47,999 nucleotides of DNA from IMG/VR virus record IMGVR_UViG_3300028596_000020, positions 1-47,999 of that record; one strand, written 5' to 3'. Source of the stretch: a virus. Positions 17,531 to 24,598 of the stretch are shown piece after piece. Position 1 is the first letter of the stretch; each line of letters begins with the position of its first letter. A program made the position numbers and the translations under genes. Under the pieces are notes generated by a model. It was not told the origin of the DNA and made no database searches. It saw only the letters and a list, made by a program, of their open reading frames with translations.

Positions 17531-17620
17531 GCGCTCAGAAGCCCCTCAGACGTCGCTGGGCTGGCGGGCGGGTAGTTGGCCCACCACATACCCCGCGAGC
17601 GTCTGAGGGGCTCTGAGCGC
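17531..17620. terminator. Long bidirectional terminator hairpin between convergent operons
   Basis: Left arm 17531-17552 and right arm 17600-17620 pair over about 21 of 22 positions (one bulged base), starting with GCGCTCAGAAG and its complement. The stem lies between the endolysin stop (17529) and the convergent glycosyltransferase stop (17625), and separates the two transcription directions. The loop is about 47 bases. No U-tract is obvious. Confidence 0.75.
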
Positions 17621-17624
17621 ATCC

Positions 17625-18596
17625 TCAGAGCGGTGTGAGGGCTGCCACACCCGCCGCAAACCGCTCCAACTCCTCCACCTCGCGCTTGGCGAGGCTGCCC
17701 ACACGGTCGAAGGCTCGGTTCGACCAGACGTCGTGCTCGATCTCGACCTCGGTAAGCGCCCGGTCCAGTTCGTCGATTGACATCGACCGGAGGAGCCGCG
17801 CTGCCTCGCCGATTCCCTCGCGCACATGCACGGTGTCCACGTGGACCGAGGGGATGCCGTGCCACGCTGCCTCCAGCGCGGACATCCCGTAGGTCTCGTA
17901 TCGCGACGGAACCAGCAGCACGCGGGTCTCGGCCCAGAGTTTGCCCATCTCGTTGGGATGCAGGCGCGGCCAGACCTCGACATTGTCCAGCCTGTCCACC
18001 TGCTCCCAGAACAGAGGATCGCCGTGGGTTGCGTGCGCGGGCGACTCGACGATGATGAACCGCTGGTCGTGACGCCGTTCCGCGAGTTTGAGCACGCGGC
18101 CCGCTCCCTTGTTCAGGAGGGACGAGGTCAGCGTCAGCGCGTCATGTGGGCCGTTCGGCATCTCGGAGGGGCCGCCGACAGGCGGGTGCAGGAGCCACCC
18201 CTTCGGGTCATGCCAGTTCTTTCGGGCAGCCTTCGTGTTGTAGAGACGCACCGTGGCCGCGTGCCATGCTCGCCGCAGGTCACCGCCGAACTGAGGTGGC
18301 GCGTGGACAGCGAGGATAGACGGAAGGTGCATCTTCCTCGCGGCCCGGATGGTGCTCTGAGACAACGTGGAGTGCCCGAACAGGACGCTGGCACCGCACT
18401 CCTTCGCGTCGTCCATGATGCACTGGAACGACGACCCGGACCCCGGCTGCACCGCGACCCCGTCGAGGTAGTAGGAGTCATGCGTCGTGGTGAACACGAC
18501 AGTACCCGGCACGGCGCTGAGGGTGCGGTGGGTGGAGATCTCCCCGCCCATCGACCAGAGCGGTGGGTAGCCGTGAAGGAACGCGGCGAGACTCAC
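17625..18596 (-). CDS. GT-B (GT4-type) glycosyltransferase
   Basis: 323 residues; transfers a sugar from a nucleotide-sugar donor. The N-terminal HGYPPLWSMGGE motif and the C-terminal LVPSRYETYGMSALEAAWHG motif (E-x7-E type donor site) are those of GT4 enzymes, with the nearby IPSVHVDTVHVREGIGEAARL as a late alpha/beta element. It ends the operon that begins with the TS-like gene and overlaps the GT2-type gene upstream by four bases (ATGA). In this context the acceptor may be a modified DNA base. Capsid or tail glycosylation is an alternative. Confidence 0.8.
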   Translation of the reverse strand: MSLAAFLHGYPPLWSMGGEISTHRTLSAVPGTVVFTTTHDSYYLDGVAVQPGSGSSFQCIMDDAKECGASVLFGHSTLSQSTIRAARKMHLPSILAVHAPPQFGGDLRRAWHAATVRLYNTKAARKNWHDPKGWLLHPPVGGPSEMPNGPHDALTLTSSLLNKGAGRVLKLAERRHDQRFIIVESPAHATHGDPLFWEQVDRLDNVEVWPRLHPNEMGKLWAETRVLLVPSRYETYGMSALEAAWHGIPSVHVDTVHVREGIGEAARLLRSMSIDELDRALTEVEIEHDVWSNRAFDRVGSLAKREVEELERFAAGVAALTPL

Positions 18597-19279
18597 CGAA
18601 GACGGTTCTTCCAGTCGCGGTCCTGCGTCCAGCGGATGTATGCCATCCGGTCGGCCTTGCGGATGTTGGGATTCCGCCCACCCTCCTGGTAGGTGCGGTC
18701 GTCGATCTGCTCACCCTCGATCCATGGGTGGCGGTGCTGGATCTCGACCGGCACGAACACGAAGTTCTTCAGGTACCGACCGATGTCCCTCGCCACGTTG
18801 TCCAGGAACAGGTGGCGGATGGTGGGCGGCGCGAGGTACCCGAGGCGGCGGTAGACCTCCGTCTGGGTGACGTAGTGCGTCGGCAGGTCCGGCTCGTGCT
18901 TCTTCCGCAGGCCGTCGTCACCGTAGGCCACGCCGAGGTTGTCCCCGAGTGCCTCTACGAGCGCCGCGTCCCAGCCGTGGTCCACGGGCACCACGTCGTC
19001 ACCGAACATCCCGATGTGGGACACGCCGTCCTTCTCGGCGCGTGCGGCCACTTCGTTCAGGGACGCCCCGAAGCCGATGCGCTCGCCAGAGATAACCGTG
19101 ATCTGCTTCTCGTAGTAAGACCACTTGTCTAGGAGGTCGTCGTAGCCCAGCAGGGCCGGGTCGTCGTAGTCGATGCGGAGGTACAGGTGCCAGTCCACAG
19201 CGGTCATCGTGGTCGCCTCAAGGAAGCGGTGCAGATTGCCGGGTCGGCCCCGCGTGGGGAGCAGGATGCCGAGAGTCAC
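18593..19279 (-). CDS. GT-A (GT2-type) glycosyltransferase
   Basis: 228 residues. It starts with LGILLPTRGRPGNLHRFLEA, the standard nucleotide-binding start of GT2 enzymes, and has a GMFGDDVVPVDHGWD acidic motif (Asp-Asp) expected to bind the metal and donor. A later NVARDIGRYL-to-HPWI segment looks like the acceptor region. The stop and start overlap the neighbouring genes by four bases on both sides. The likely role is a sugar addition step in the same pathway as the neighbouring glycosyltransferases. Donor and acceptor are not predictable from sequence. Confidence 0.78.
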   Translation of the reverse strand: MTLGILLPTRGRPGNLHRFLEATTMTAVDWHLYLRIDYDDPALLGYDDLLDKWSYYEKQITVISGERIGFGASLNEVAARAEKDGVSHIGMFGDDVVPVDHGWDAALVEALGDNLGVAYGDDGLRKKHEPDLPTHYVTQTEVYRRLGYLAPPTIRHLFLDNVARDIGRYLKNFVFVPVEIQHRHPWIEGEQIDDRTYQEGGRNPNIRKADRMAYIRWTQDRDWKNRLR

Positions 19280-19542
19280 CGGACCTCGACCTCGACGTTC
19301 TCCACCTTGACGTAGGTGTCGAGGAAGGCGACCTTCCGCTCCTTGTGGTACGTCACCTCGTAGTACCGACCGTCCGGCAGGTCCGTGGAGCAGAGGGCCT
19401 TCCAGTAGCCCAGCACGTAGGCGAACCAGACGACGTAGACCGTTCCGTCGGTGACGCCGCGGACGATGTCCTTGGCCATCTCGGGGAATGACTGCCCCTC
19501 GTCATCTGCTGAAAACGGGATGCCCTTCAGGTTGTCAGCCAT
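19276..19542 (-). CDS. Small protein, unknown
   Basis: 88 residues; ATG 19542, with an AAGGAG site about nine bases before it. Contains a GTVYVVWFAYVLGYWKAL hydrophobic segment, then a YYEVTYHKERKVAFLDTY strand-rich end. It overlaps the GT2-type gene by four bases. It lies between the Stealth-like gene and the glycosyltransferases and may be a partner of either. Not recognised. Confidence 0.65.
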   Translation of the reverse strand: MADNLKGIPFSADDEGQSFPEMAKDIVRGVTDGTVYVVWFAYVLGYWKALCSTDLPDGRYYEVTYHKERKVAFLDTYVKVENVEVEVR

Positions 19543-19547
19543 GCTGC

Positions 19548-20234
19548 CTACTCCTTCTCATAGGGTGACTTACCAGGAAAAAGGTACCTCAACACCGGCT
19601 CTACGGCTGAGCGGAACGTGTCGTTCCCGGAAGAGAGCCATGCGCCCTGCGGGAACGGGTGGTGCTTCCGCAGCATCTTGGGGTCGGGGTGCTCGACTCC
19701 GCCAATGTCGGCGATGGCCCCGTACAGCGTTCTCAGGTGGACGGCGTCAACGTGGACACTCTTCGCCCAGCGCAGCGCCTCCCGCATCTCCGTCTTGTGG
19801 ATGACCAGCGGCAGGTGAACGTCGTACGACATCGCGTCCATCAGCCCGCGCTTCTCCATCAGCGCGGCGGTCGCCCGCAGCCCCTTCGCCCACGGCGTCT
19901 TCGAGGCAGCGTTCTCCTTGAGCAGGATGTCCAGCGGGCCACGGTGGTAGATCGGTACGCGGCCGACGGGGTGCATCGCGTAGAAGTCGTCGTTCCAGAG
20001 CAGGAAGGGGTCGCTCACCTCGGCGACGTTGCAGGCTGCCGCGATGTGGCCTCGCGTCGAGGAGTACGGCGACCCGCCCTGCATCCGGTGCCGGTACTCC
20101 ACGGTGTCGCGGTTGAGCCATGAGGGGGCACCGCCGAAGACCCAGACGCGGTCGTACTCGATGTTCTCCAGCGTGCGGAGGGAGTACCGGAGTTCCGGGT
20201 TGTCTCCATCTCGGTTCGCGTAGACAATGTCCAT
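19548..20234 (-). CDS. Stealth-type sugar-phosphate transferase homologue
   Basis: 228 residues. It starts MDIVYANRDGDNPELRYSLR, closely matching the first conserved region (CR1/CR2) of Stealth proteins. A VWVFGGAPSWLNR stretch and a DPFLLWNDDFYAMHPVGRVP segment follow, with the NDD acidic motif characteristic of CR2. A STRGHIAAACN stretch sits between them. Stealth enzymes move a sugar-1-phosphate from a nucleotide-sugar onto a sugar hydroxyl. Here the only nearby potential substrates are the products of the glycosyltransferases, so a phosphodiester-linked decoration is possible. This is an inference; no phosphotransferase activity is shown by the sequence alone. Confidence 0.72.
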   Translation of the reverse strand: MDIVYANRDGDNPELRYSLRTLENIEYDRVWVFGGAPSWLNRDTVEYRHRMQGGSPYSSTRGHIAAACNVAEVSDPFLLWNDDFYAMHPVGRVPIYHRGPLDILLKENAASKTPWAKGLRATAALMEKRGLMDAMSYDVHLPLVIHKTEMREALRWAKSVHVDAVHLRTLYGAIADIGGVEHPDPKMLRKHHPFPQGAWLSSGNDTFRSAVEPVLRYLFPGKSPYEKE

Positions 20235-20431
20235 CAGAGAAGGTCTCCGCCGTCAGCGTAGTGGGTTGTGTCGGTGTCGATCTCGACGACCCGTGCGATG
20301 GTCTCCCTCTCCGCCAACTTCCGGACGTACTTCCCCGGGTCCATGAGGTTGATGCCCGCGTGGCCCACCCGCCATTCCGCAGCACCAGCGTTCCAGTACT
20401 CGACTCGACAGAACGTGGGCACCGGGATCAC
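20234..20431 (-). CDS. Small protein, unknown
   Basis: 65 residues from GTG 20431 (GTGA overlap with the gene upstream), ending in a four-base overlap with the Stealth-like gene. The sequence starts IPVPTFCRVEYWNAGAAEWRV and ends HYADGGDLL. The start choice follows the translational-coupling pattern; an earlier in-frame region is not protein-like. No family known. Confidence 0.6.
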   Translation of the reverse strand: MIPVPTFCRVEYWNAGAAEWRVGHAGINLMDPGKYVRKLAERETIARVVEIDTDTTHYADGGDLL

Positions 20432-20676
20432 AGAACGCTCTCGAGTTCGTCGGCGGTGAACTGCTCCACGAGGCGCTCGTACTCGGGACGGTGGGCATCC
20501 CGCAGCGCGGCCAGCGCCCGCCGTCGAATCTTCTCGCGTTCGCGGTTGCGGGCCATGCCGTTCTTCGCCCGGTACTCCCGCACGTACTCGTTGATCGCCG
20601 CACGACATTCATCGCACGGCGGCTCACTGATGCGACGATGGGCGTAGTATCCGCCCCTCGTCCCGTGGTTGATCAT
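20428..20676 (-). CDS. Small Cys-pair protein, unknown
   Basis: 82 residues from ATG 20676 (GAGGGAG ribosome site, one base after the previous stop). The HGTRGGYYAHRRISEPPCDEC motif with Cys-x2-Cys is seen in many small actinobacteriophage proteins of unknown role, followed by a long basic helix. It could bind zinc or nucleic acid. No function assigned. Confidence 0.65.
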   Translation of the reverse strand: MINHGTRGGYYAHRRISEPPCDECRAAINEYVREYRAKNGMARNREREKIRRRALAALRDAHRPEYERLVEQFTADELESVL

Positions 20677-20677
20677 G

Positions 20678-20992
20678 TCAGACTCCCTCGCTATGGACCA
20701 CGACGCGCCCCTGCGTGACAATCATAGGGGCACTCTCGAACGACTTGAGGCTGTCCACCTCATACCCGAGCGGCACGGTCACCTCCTGGGGTCGACTGGC
20801 GTGGTACCTGATGGACGACGCCACCATGGACGCCGCGTCGTCACTGTCCGCGTGGAACCCGTAGGACAGCCACGTCCCGTTCCCGCTTCTCAGCGTCGCA
20901 CAGGACACTGCCTCGTGGCCGAGCACGACGTCGTGCAGTACCGCCCCGATCGCAGCGTCCGGTACCTGGACGTGCGCGGTGTACTCGTTCAT
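20678..20992 (-). CDS. Small protein, unknown
   Basis: 104 residues, ATG 20992, overlapping the glycosyltransferase stop by four bases. Mixed alpha/beta composition with SYGFHADSDDAASMVASSIRYHA in the middle, no metal or enzymatic motif. It probably belongs to the modification operon but its role is unknown. Confidence 0.62.
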   Translation of the reverse strand: MNEYTAHVQVPDAAIGAVLHDVVLGHEAVSCATLRSGNGTWLSYGFHADSDDAASMVASSIRYHASRPQEVTVPLGYEVDSLKSFESAPMIVTQGRVVVHSEGV

Positions 20993-21990
20993 ACCAGTTC
21001 CTCCATCTCATTGACGCGGTCCTGGTCTGAGTCCCAGAACACACGCTTCATCTTGGTGCCTCGGTGCTTGTTCAGGCCGCGCCAGTCGACCTCTCCCCAC
21101 TCGTACTCATCGCCGCCCCTCGGGCAGACGCGCAGGTAGTGGTTCCCCATCTCGTACTGCTGGAGCATCGTGTACTCGTGCTCCGACAGGATGGCCCGGT
21201 TGTCCGCGGTACGGATGAGCGACTTGGTCTCGTTGACCGACTCGACCCAATGCTCGTACGCGAACGACGGCATCGTGAACGCGTCCTTGCCCGCCTGGAA
21301 CAGCGTGGCGAGAAAGCCGACGTCTTCACCCACGACGCCGAACTGCTCGAGGTTGAGCCGGATGTCGTCTTGCTCCAGCCGCTCCAGGTCCCACGCGGTC
21401 CACTGGCGCGGCGTGCTGCCGCCGTTCAGCAGGTATCGCGTCTGCTGGTTCCGGTTGTCGAACGACCGCAGCCGCTTGATCGCGGTGCCGATCACCGCGT
21501 TGGGCTCCTCGTCGAACACCATGTTCGCGACCAGCCCCATCATCGTGACGGTGGCCTCTTCCAGCGCAGCCACCCCGCCGAACTCGGCGATGTCCTCCTT
21601 GTCGAAGACCCGGCTGCACGGCATCCCCGCGTTCGGCCCGCGCACGAAGTGATGCTGATACAGGGGGCGGAACTGGAGCAGGTCGTCGTCGAGCATGACG
21701 GCCCGCTGGTGCCCGTACTCCCTCGCAAGGTCGTACGCGCCCCAGCGGGCCGCTCCACAGGAGTTGATCTGCCCGTCGGGCAGCGCCTCGAACCGCATGG
21801 CAGGGAAGTTCCTGCGGTACTCGGCTGCCTGTGACTCCCGGACGACCACGTGAACGTCGTCCAGTCGCCCCCACTCTGCCATACGGGTCAGGGTGGGCGC
21901 GTCGTATCGGTTGTAGGAGATCACCCACACCGGGAGGCGGTCCTCCTTCTCCGCCCGGTACAGGTGGTGGAACATCTCATCTCTGAGCAT
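20989..21990 (-). CDS. TET/JBP-associated-type (TAGT) glycosyltransferase, copy 1
   Basis: 333 residues from ATG 21990 (ATGA overlap with the TS-like gene stop). The VWVISYNRYDAPTL start, HVVVRESQAAEY second strand, SCGAARWGAYDLAREYGH helix and VMLDDDLLQF acidic motif (residues 101-103) match the TAGT family. These GT-A-fold enzymes are known from phages, where they glycosylate hydroxymethylated bases. A paralogue is found at 29817-30818. The first 110 residues of the two align without gaps with 63 identical positions (my count). The same operon starts with the TS-like enzyme, which suggests the sugar is placed on a modified pyrimidine. Confidence 0.8.
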   Translation of the reverse strand: MLRDEMFHHLYRAEKEDRLPVWVISYNRYDAPTLTRMAEWGRLDDVHVVVRESQAAEYRRNFPAMRFEALPDGQINSCGAARWGAYDLAREYGHQRAVMLDDDLLQFRPLYQHHFVRGPNAGMPCSRVFDKEDIAEFGGVAALEEATVTMMGLVANMVFDEEPNAVIGTAIKRLRSFDNRNQQTRYLLNGGSTPRQWTAWDLERLEQDDIRLNLEQFGVVGEDVGFLATLFQAGKDAFTMPSFAYEHWVESVNETKSLIRTADNRAILSEHEYTMLQQYEMGNHYLRVCPRGGDEYEWGEVDWRGLNKHRGTKMKRVFWDSDQDRVNEMEELV

Positions 21991-23645
21991 CAGTCGGCGT
22001 CCGCCCCTCGGTACTTGTCGGTCATGAGGGCACCGCAGTCGAGACACTTCTCGTGTTCACCGGGTCGCCCCTCGAGAAAGATGCGGGTTGAACCGTGGTT
22101 GCATTCGTCGCCGAACAACGCCGCCTTGAGGTTGTCGGCAGCCTCGGTCAGCCACACATCGCGGGCGATGGGTGCCACCCGCAGGCACAACTCCGTGACG
22201 TACTCCCGCTTCTGCTCGTCGGGGAGGTTGTCCACGTTGTCGCAGTAGGCGTTGAAGTCGTCGACGATATCCTTGATCGCGATGTCCGCCGCCTGCCCCG
22301 TGGTCTCCTCAGTTTCCGCCAGGAACCACGACAGCATGAGGTTGACCTCGTCTGGTCCGTCCATCTTGCCGGCGAGCCAGCATCCGTACTTGATCCCGTA
22401 GACCAGCAGGTCGATCAAGGTGTCCGCCGAACTGTCGTACTCGTCGCCAACTCCCAGCCGGTCCACCTTGCGGGCCATGTTCGCCAGGATCGACATCTTC
22501 TCGCCGCGCTTCTTCCACGAGTCGCCGTACGACGCGTGCTTCTTCGCGTGCAGGTCTTTGACGAAGTCGTAGAACGCCCGTACAGCCTCGCTGGTGGGTG
22601 CGCCGGTACCCGCGCCCGCCGCACCGCTGCGCGACGTCTGAGGGGCCTCTGAGAGCACGCTGGCGGGCACGCGACCTATTGCCACGGCCAGCGCCGTGCC
22701 GTGGAGCATCTCGAGCCAGCGGGGCTCGCGCTGCCAGTACCACGCGATGGCGATGGCCCACGATCGGAACAGCGGCTCATCGAAGTCCTCGAGAAGTTCC
22801 GGCGTGGCCTGCCCCGCACGACACATCCCCTCCCACGAGAACCAGCGGTCGATCATGATGTCCACCCACTCCAGGGTCCGGTCCATGTGGTCCGGCATCT
22901 GGAACGGGGTGATCGCGTGGGGGAACGGGTCGTTCTCGAGACGACTGGCCTTGTCCCAGTGTGGTGCGTAGAGATGCAGGTTGCCGATGTTGAACGTGAG
23001 GGTGCCCACGGTGTTCCCGATCAGGTGAGCCACGATCTCCTGGAGGGTGCTCCATTCGAAGGCGTTGATGCCCGACCAGCCCCACATCACGTCGTTGGAC
23101 CGCACGGTCACTGTCAGGTGCAGGGCACCGAGGCGGCTCTGGAACTGCAAGAAGTCGTTGCAGGGGATGTCCTTGCCCGGATTCGTGTCCATCTTCGGGT
23201 CGTAGATCGAGATCACCGCACGCCGGGACAGCGGGTCTTCCCTGAGCACATCCACGACGTGGGCGAGTTGGTCTCCCCCGATCAAGCCCTCGTCGTTCTG
23301 ATGCGGCCAGCCGCCCCACATCCTGATCCGCGGACCATAGCCCCCGCGCCACGTCTTCCCGTCGTCGGAGTAGTCCTTGGCTCGCGGCAGGTACGCGCTC
23401 AGCCACTCGATGTCGTTGCGCCCCGCCAGCACCCACATCGTCTCAGCGATCTGCGCGAAGACGTTGGCCTTGCGGTTGAGGCTGAGAACCTCACGGTGCT
23501 GCGGGTCGGTCAGGACGATCTGGGTGTTCAGCAGTTCCTTCACCCGCCCGTTCCTGCTGCCGACCTCGTCACCGATGTCCAGCAGCCGTGAGCAGATAAA
23601 CGGCAGCGCCTCGGTCACCGTTGGAAACGTGTACTTCTGGTTCAT
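21990..23645 (-). CDS. Thymidylate-synthase-like protein fused to Nmad1-like domain and zinc ribbon
   Basis: 551 residues. Residues about 5-300 are a ThyA-type enzyme: RNGRVKELL, IAETMWVLAGR, KDIPCNDFLQFQ with catalytic Cys162, VRSNDVMWGWSGIN (Asn194 at the position of the dUMP-binding Asn) and NLHLYAPH. The Asn suggests dUMP rather than dCMP as substrate. It could make dTMP or 5-hydroxymethyl-dUMP. A Gly/Ala/Thr linker (about 333-352) leads to a helical domain (about 352-430) with KKHASYGDSWKKRG, resembling Nmad1 (DUF1599). The C-terminal 50 residues hold a Cys/His pair and a CLDC pair, a likely zinc ribbon. It is the first gene after promoter element A. Confidence 0.85.
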   Translation of the reverse strand: MNQKYTFPTVTEALPFICSRLLDIGDEVGSRNGRVKELLNTQIVLTDPQHREVLSLNRKANVFAQIAETMWVLAGRNDIEWLSAYLPRAKDYSDDGKTWRGGYGPRIRMWGGWPHQNDEGLIGGDQLAHVVDVLREDPLSRRAVISIYDPKMDTNPGKDIPCNDFLQFQSRLGALHLTVTVRSNDVMWGWSGINAFEWSTLQEIVAHLIGNTVGTLTFNIGNLHLYAPHWDKASRLENDPFPHAITPFQMPDHMDRTLEWVDIMIDRWFSWEGMCRAGQATPELLEDFDEPLFRSWAIAIAWYWQREPRWLEMLHGTALAVAIGRVPASVLSEAPQTSRSGAAGAGTGAPTSEAVRAFYDFVKDLHAKKHASYGDSWKKRGEKMSILANMARKVDRLGVGDEYDSSADTLIDLLVYGIKYGCWLAGKMDGPDEVNLMLSWFLAETEETTGQAADIAIKDIVDDFNAYCDNVDNLPDEQKREYVTELCLRVAPIARDVWLTEAADNLKAALFGDECNHGSTRIFLEGRPGEHEKCLDCGALMTDKYRGADAD

Positions 23646-23690
23646 GTGTCGCCTTTCTCGATGTGTTGCCTACACCTAAGCCTAGCAGGT
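23646..23690 (-). promoter_or_regulatory. Operon promoter-leader element, copy A
   Basis: Reading down the minus strand: GCTAGGCTTAGG then TGTAGGCAAC (core 23686-23665), AGAAAGG (23658-23652) and ATG 23645. The core is one base longer than in the other copies, and this copy lacks the GC-rich hairpin between core and ribosome site. TAGGCT fits the TAnnnT form of a sigma-A -10 hexamer. It heads the modification operon. Confidence 0.7.
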
Positions 23691-23719
23691 GGGGCTAGGC
23701 GATGAACAGTGGGGAGTTT

Positions 23720-24598
23720 CTACCACCACTGCGGAAGGACCGGAGCGGGCTGAGCGCCGGGGTGTGCCGGTCGGTACGGAGTCTTCTTGCGCGGGTTGAC
23801 TGTCTCACGGACGTACTTGCCGAACTCGCAGAGGGTGTTCTGCACGTCCATCGGTGTGAGGGGGCGCTTGTTCAGCCTGACAAGCGGGTCGTCCCTCCAG
23901 TCGACGGTGAGGTCGTGGATCACGTTCTCCGGCTTCTTCGAGGAGTTGATCAGCGCGGCACCGCGGATGGCACCGGGGCCAGCCACGACGAACGACAGGT
24001 CCGGCTCTTCGTCCTCGGGGTGGAGGTAGAGCCAGTCGGTGAGGATCTGCATCGACAGGAACTTCCCGAGGCCGGGGGTAGACCGCAGGATGGAGAACCG
24101 CTCTTCCTGGGTGGTGGCCGCTAGGAACGCCCTCCCATTGTTCACGAGGAACGAGCCTGTGACGCGCAGCGCCCCACCCACCTTGTCGTTCGGGGTTCCC
24201 GGCTCCGGGACGATGATGTACGCACCGCTGAAGACCCGGTTCCCGCTCTTCCGGTAGGCATCCAGAGCCTGGAACAGAATAGCCTGCTGGTGGACAAACT
24301 CTGTCGCAAGAGGGAAGTGCCCCAGCGCGGCTCGCATCGCGTACCACGTCGACGGCTTGTTCGTCAGCCGGTAGAAGACCAGCCGGGCGATCACGTTCGC
24401 CGGGTCCTCGTCCTGCAACTCGAACACGAACTGCGAGCCGGGGTCCAGCACGCGGAACATATTCGTGAACTTGCGGTTCGCCAGCACCGGGTCGTTGGTC
24501 CACGGCTGAGGCACGTCGTACTGGCGGGCGAGCCAGATCTTGTGCCTCTCCCACACCATCCCCCGGTAGAGGTCCAGCATCTTCTCGTCTTCGGTCAT
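23720..24598 (-). CDS. Alpha-glutamyl/putrescinyl thymidine pyrophosphorylase-like protein (aGPT-PPlase)
   Basis: 292 residues from ATG 24598 (ATGA overlap with the DNA polymerase stop). Matches the aGPT-PPlase family of HhH-glycosylase-like proteins. Signatures are an early VWERHKIWLARQ with PWTNDPVLANRKFTNMFRVLD (about 33-52), a central VFSGAYIIVPEPG, an HhH-like TPGLGKFLSMQILTDWL (about 174-190) and FVVAGPGAIRGAAL (about 203-216). In known phages these enzymes replace the pyrophosphate of a hydroxymethyl-dU pyrophosphate in DNA with an amine such as putrescine or an alpha-glutamyl group. No matching kinase is visible in the window. It lies at the end of the replication operon rather than with the TS-like gene. 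Confidence 0.78.
   Translation of the reverse strand: MTEDEKMLDLYRGMVWERHKIWLARQYDVPQPWTNDPVLANRKFTNMFRVLDPGSQFVFELQDEDPANVIARLVFYRLTNKPSTWYAMRAALGHFPLATEFVHQQAILFQALDAYRKSGNRVFSGAYIIVPEPGTPNDKVGGALRVTGSFLVNNGRAFLAATTQEERFSILRSTPGLGKFLSMQILTDWLYLHPEDEEPDLSFVVAGPGAIRGAALINSSKKPENVIHDLTVDWRDDPLVRLNKRPLTPMDVQNTLCEFGKYVRETVNPRKKTPYRPAHPGAQPAPVLPQWW

Noticed and set aside
16156-17865. Long minus-strand open frame opposite the endolysin
   Set aside because: It is the shadow of the endolysin in another frame: high-GC codon bias makes antisense frames open. No ribosome site, and it would run through the terminator and into a convergent gene.
21991-22047. Longer N-terminus for TAGT copy 1
   Set aside because: The ATG at 21990 gives the standard four-base overlap and the same 333-residue length as copy 2; the extra residues overlap the TS-like gene.
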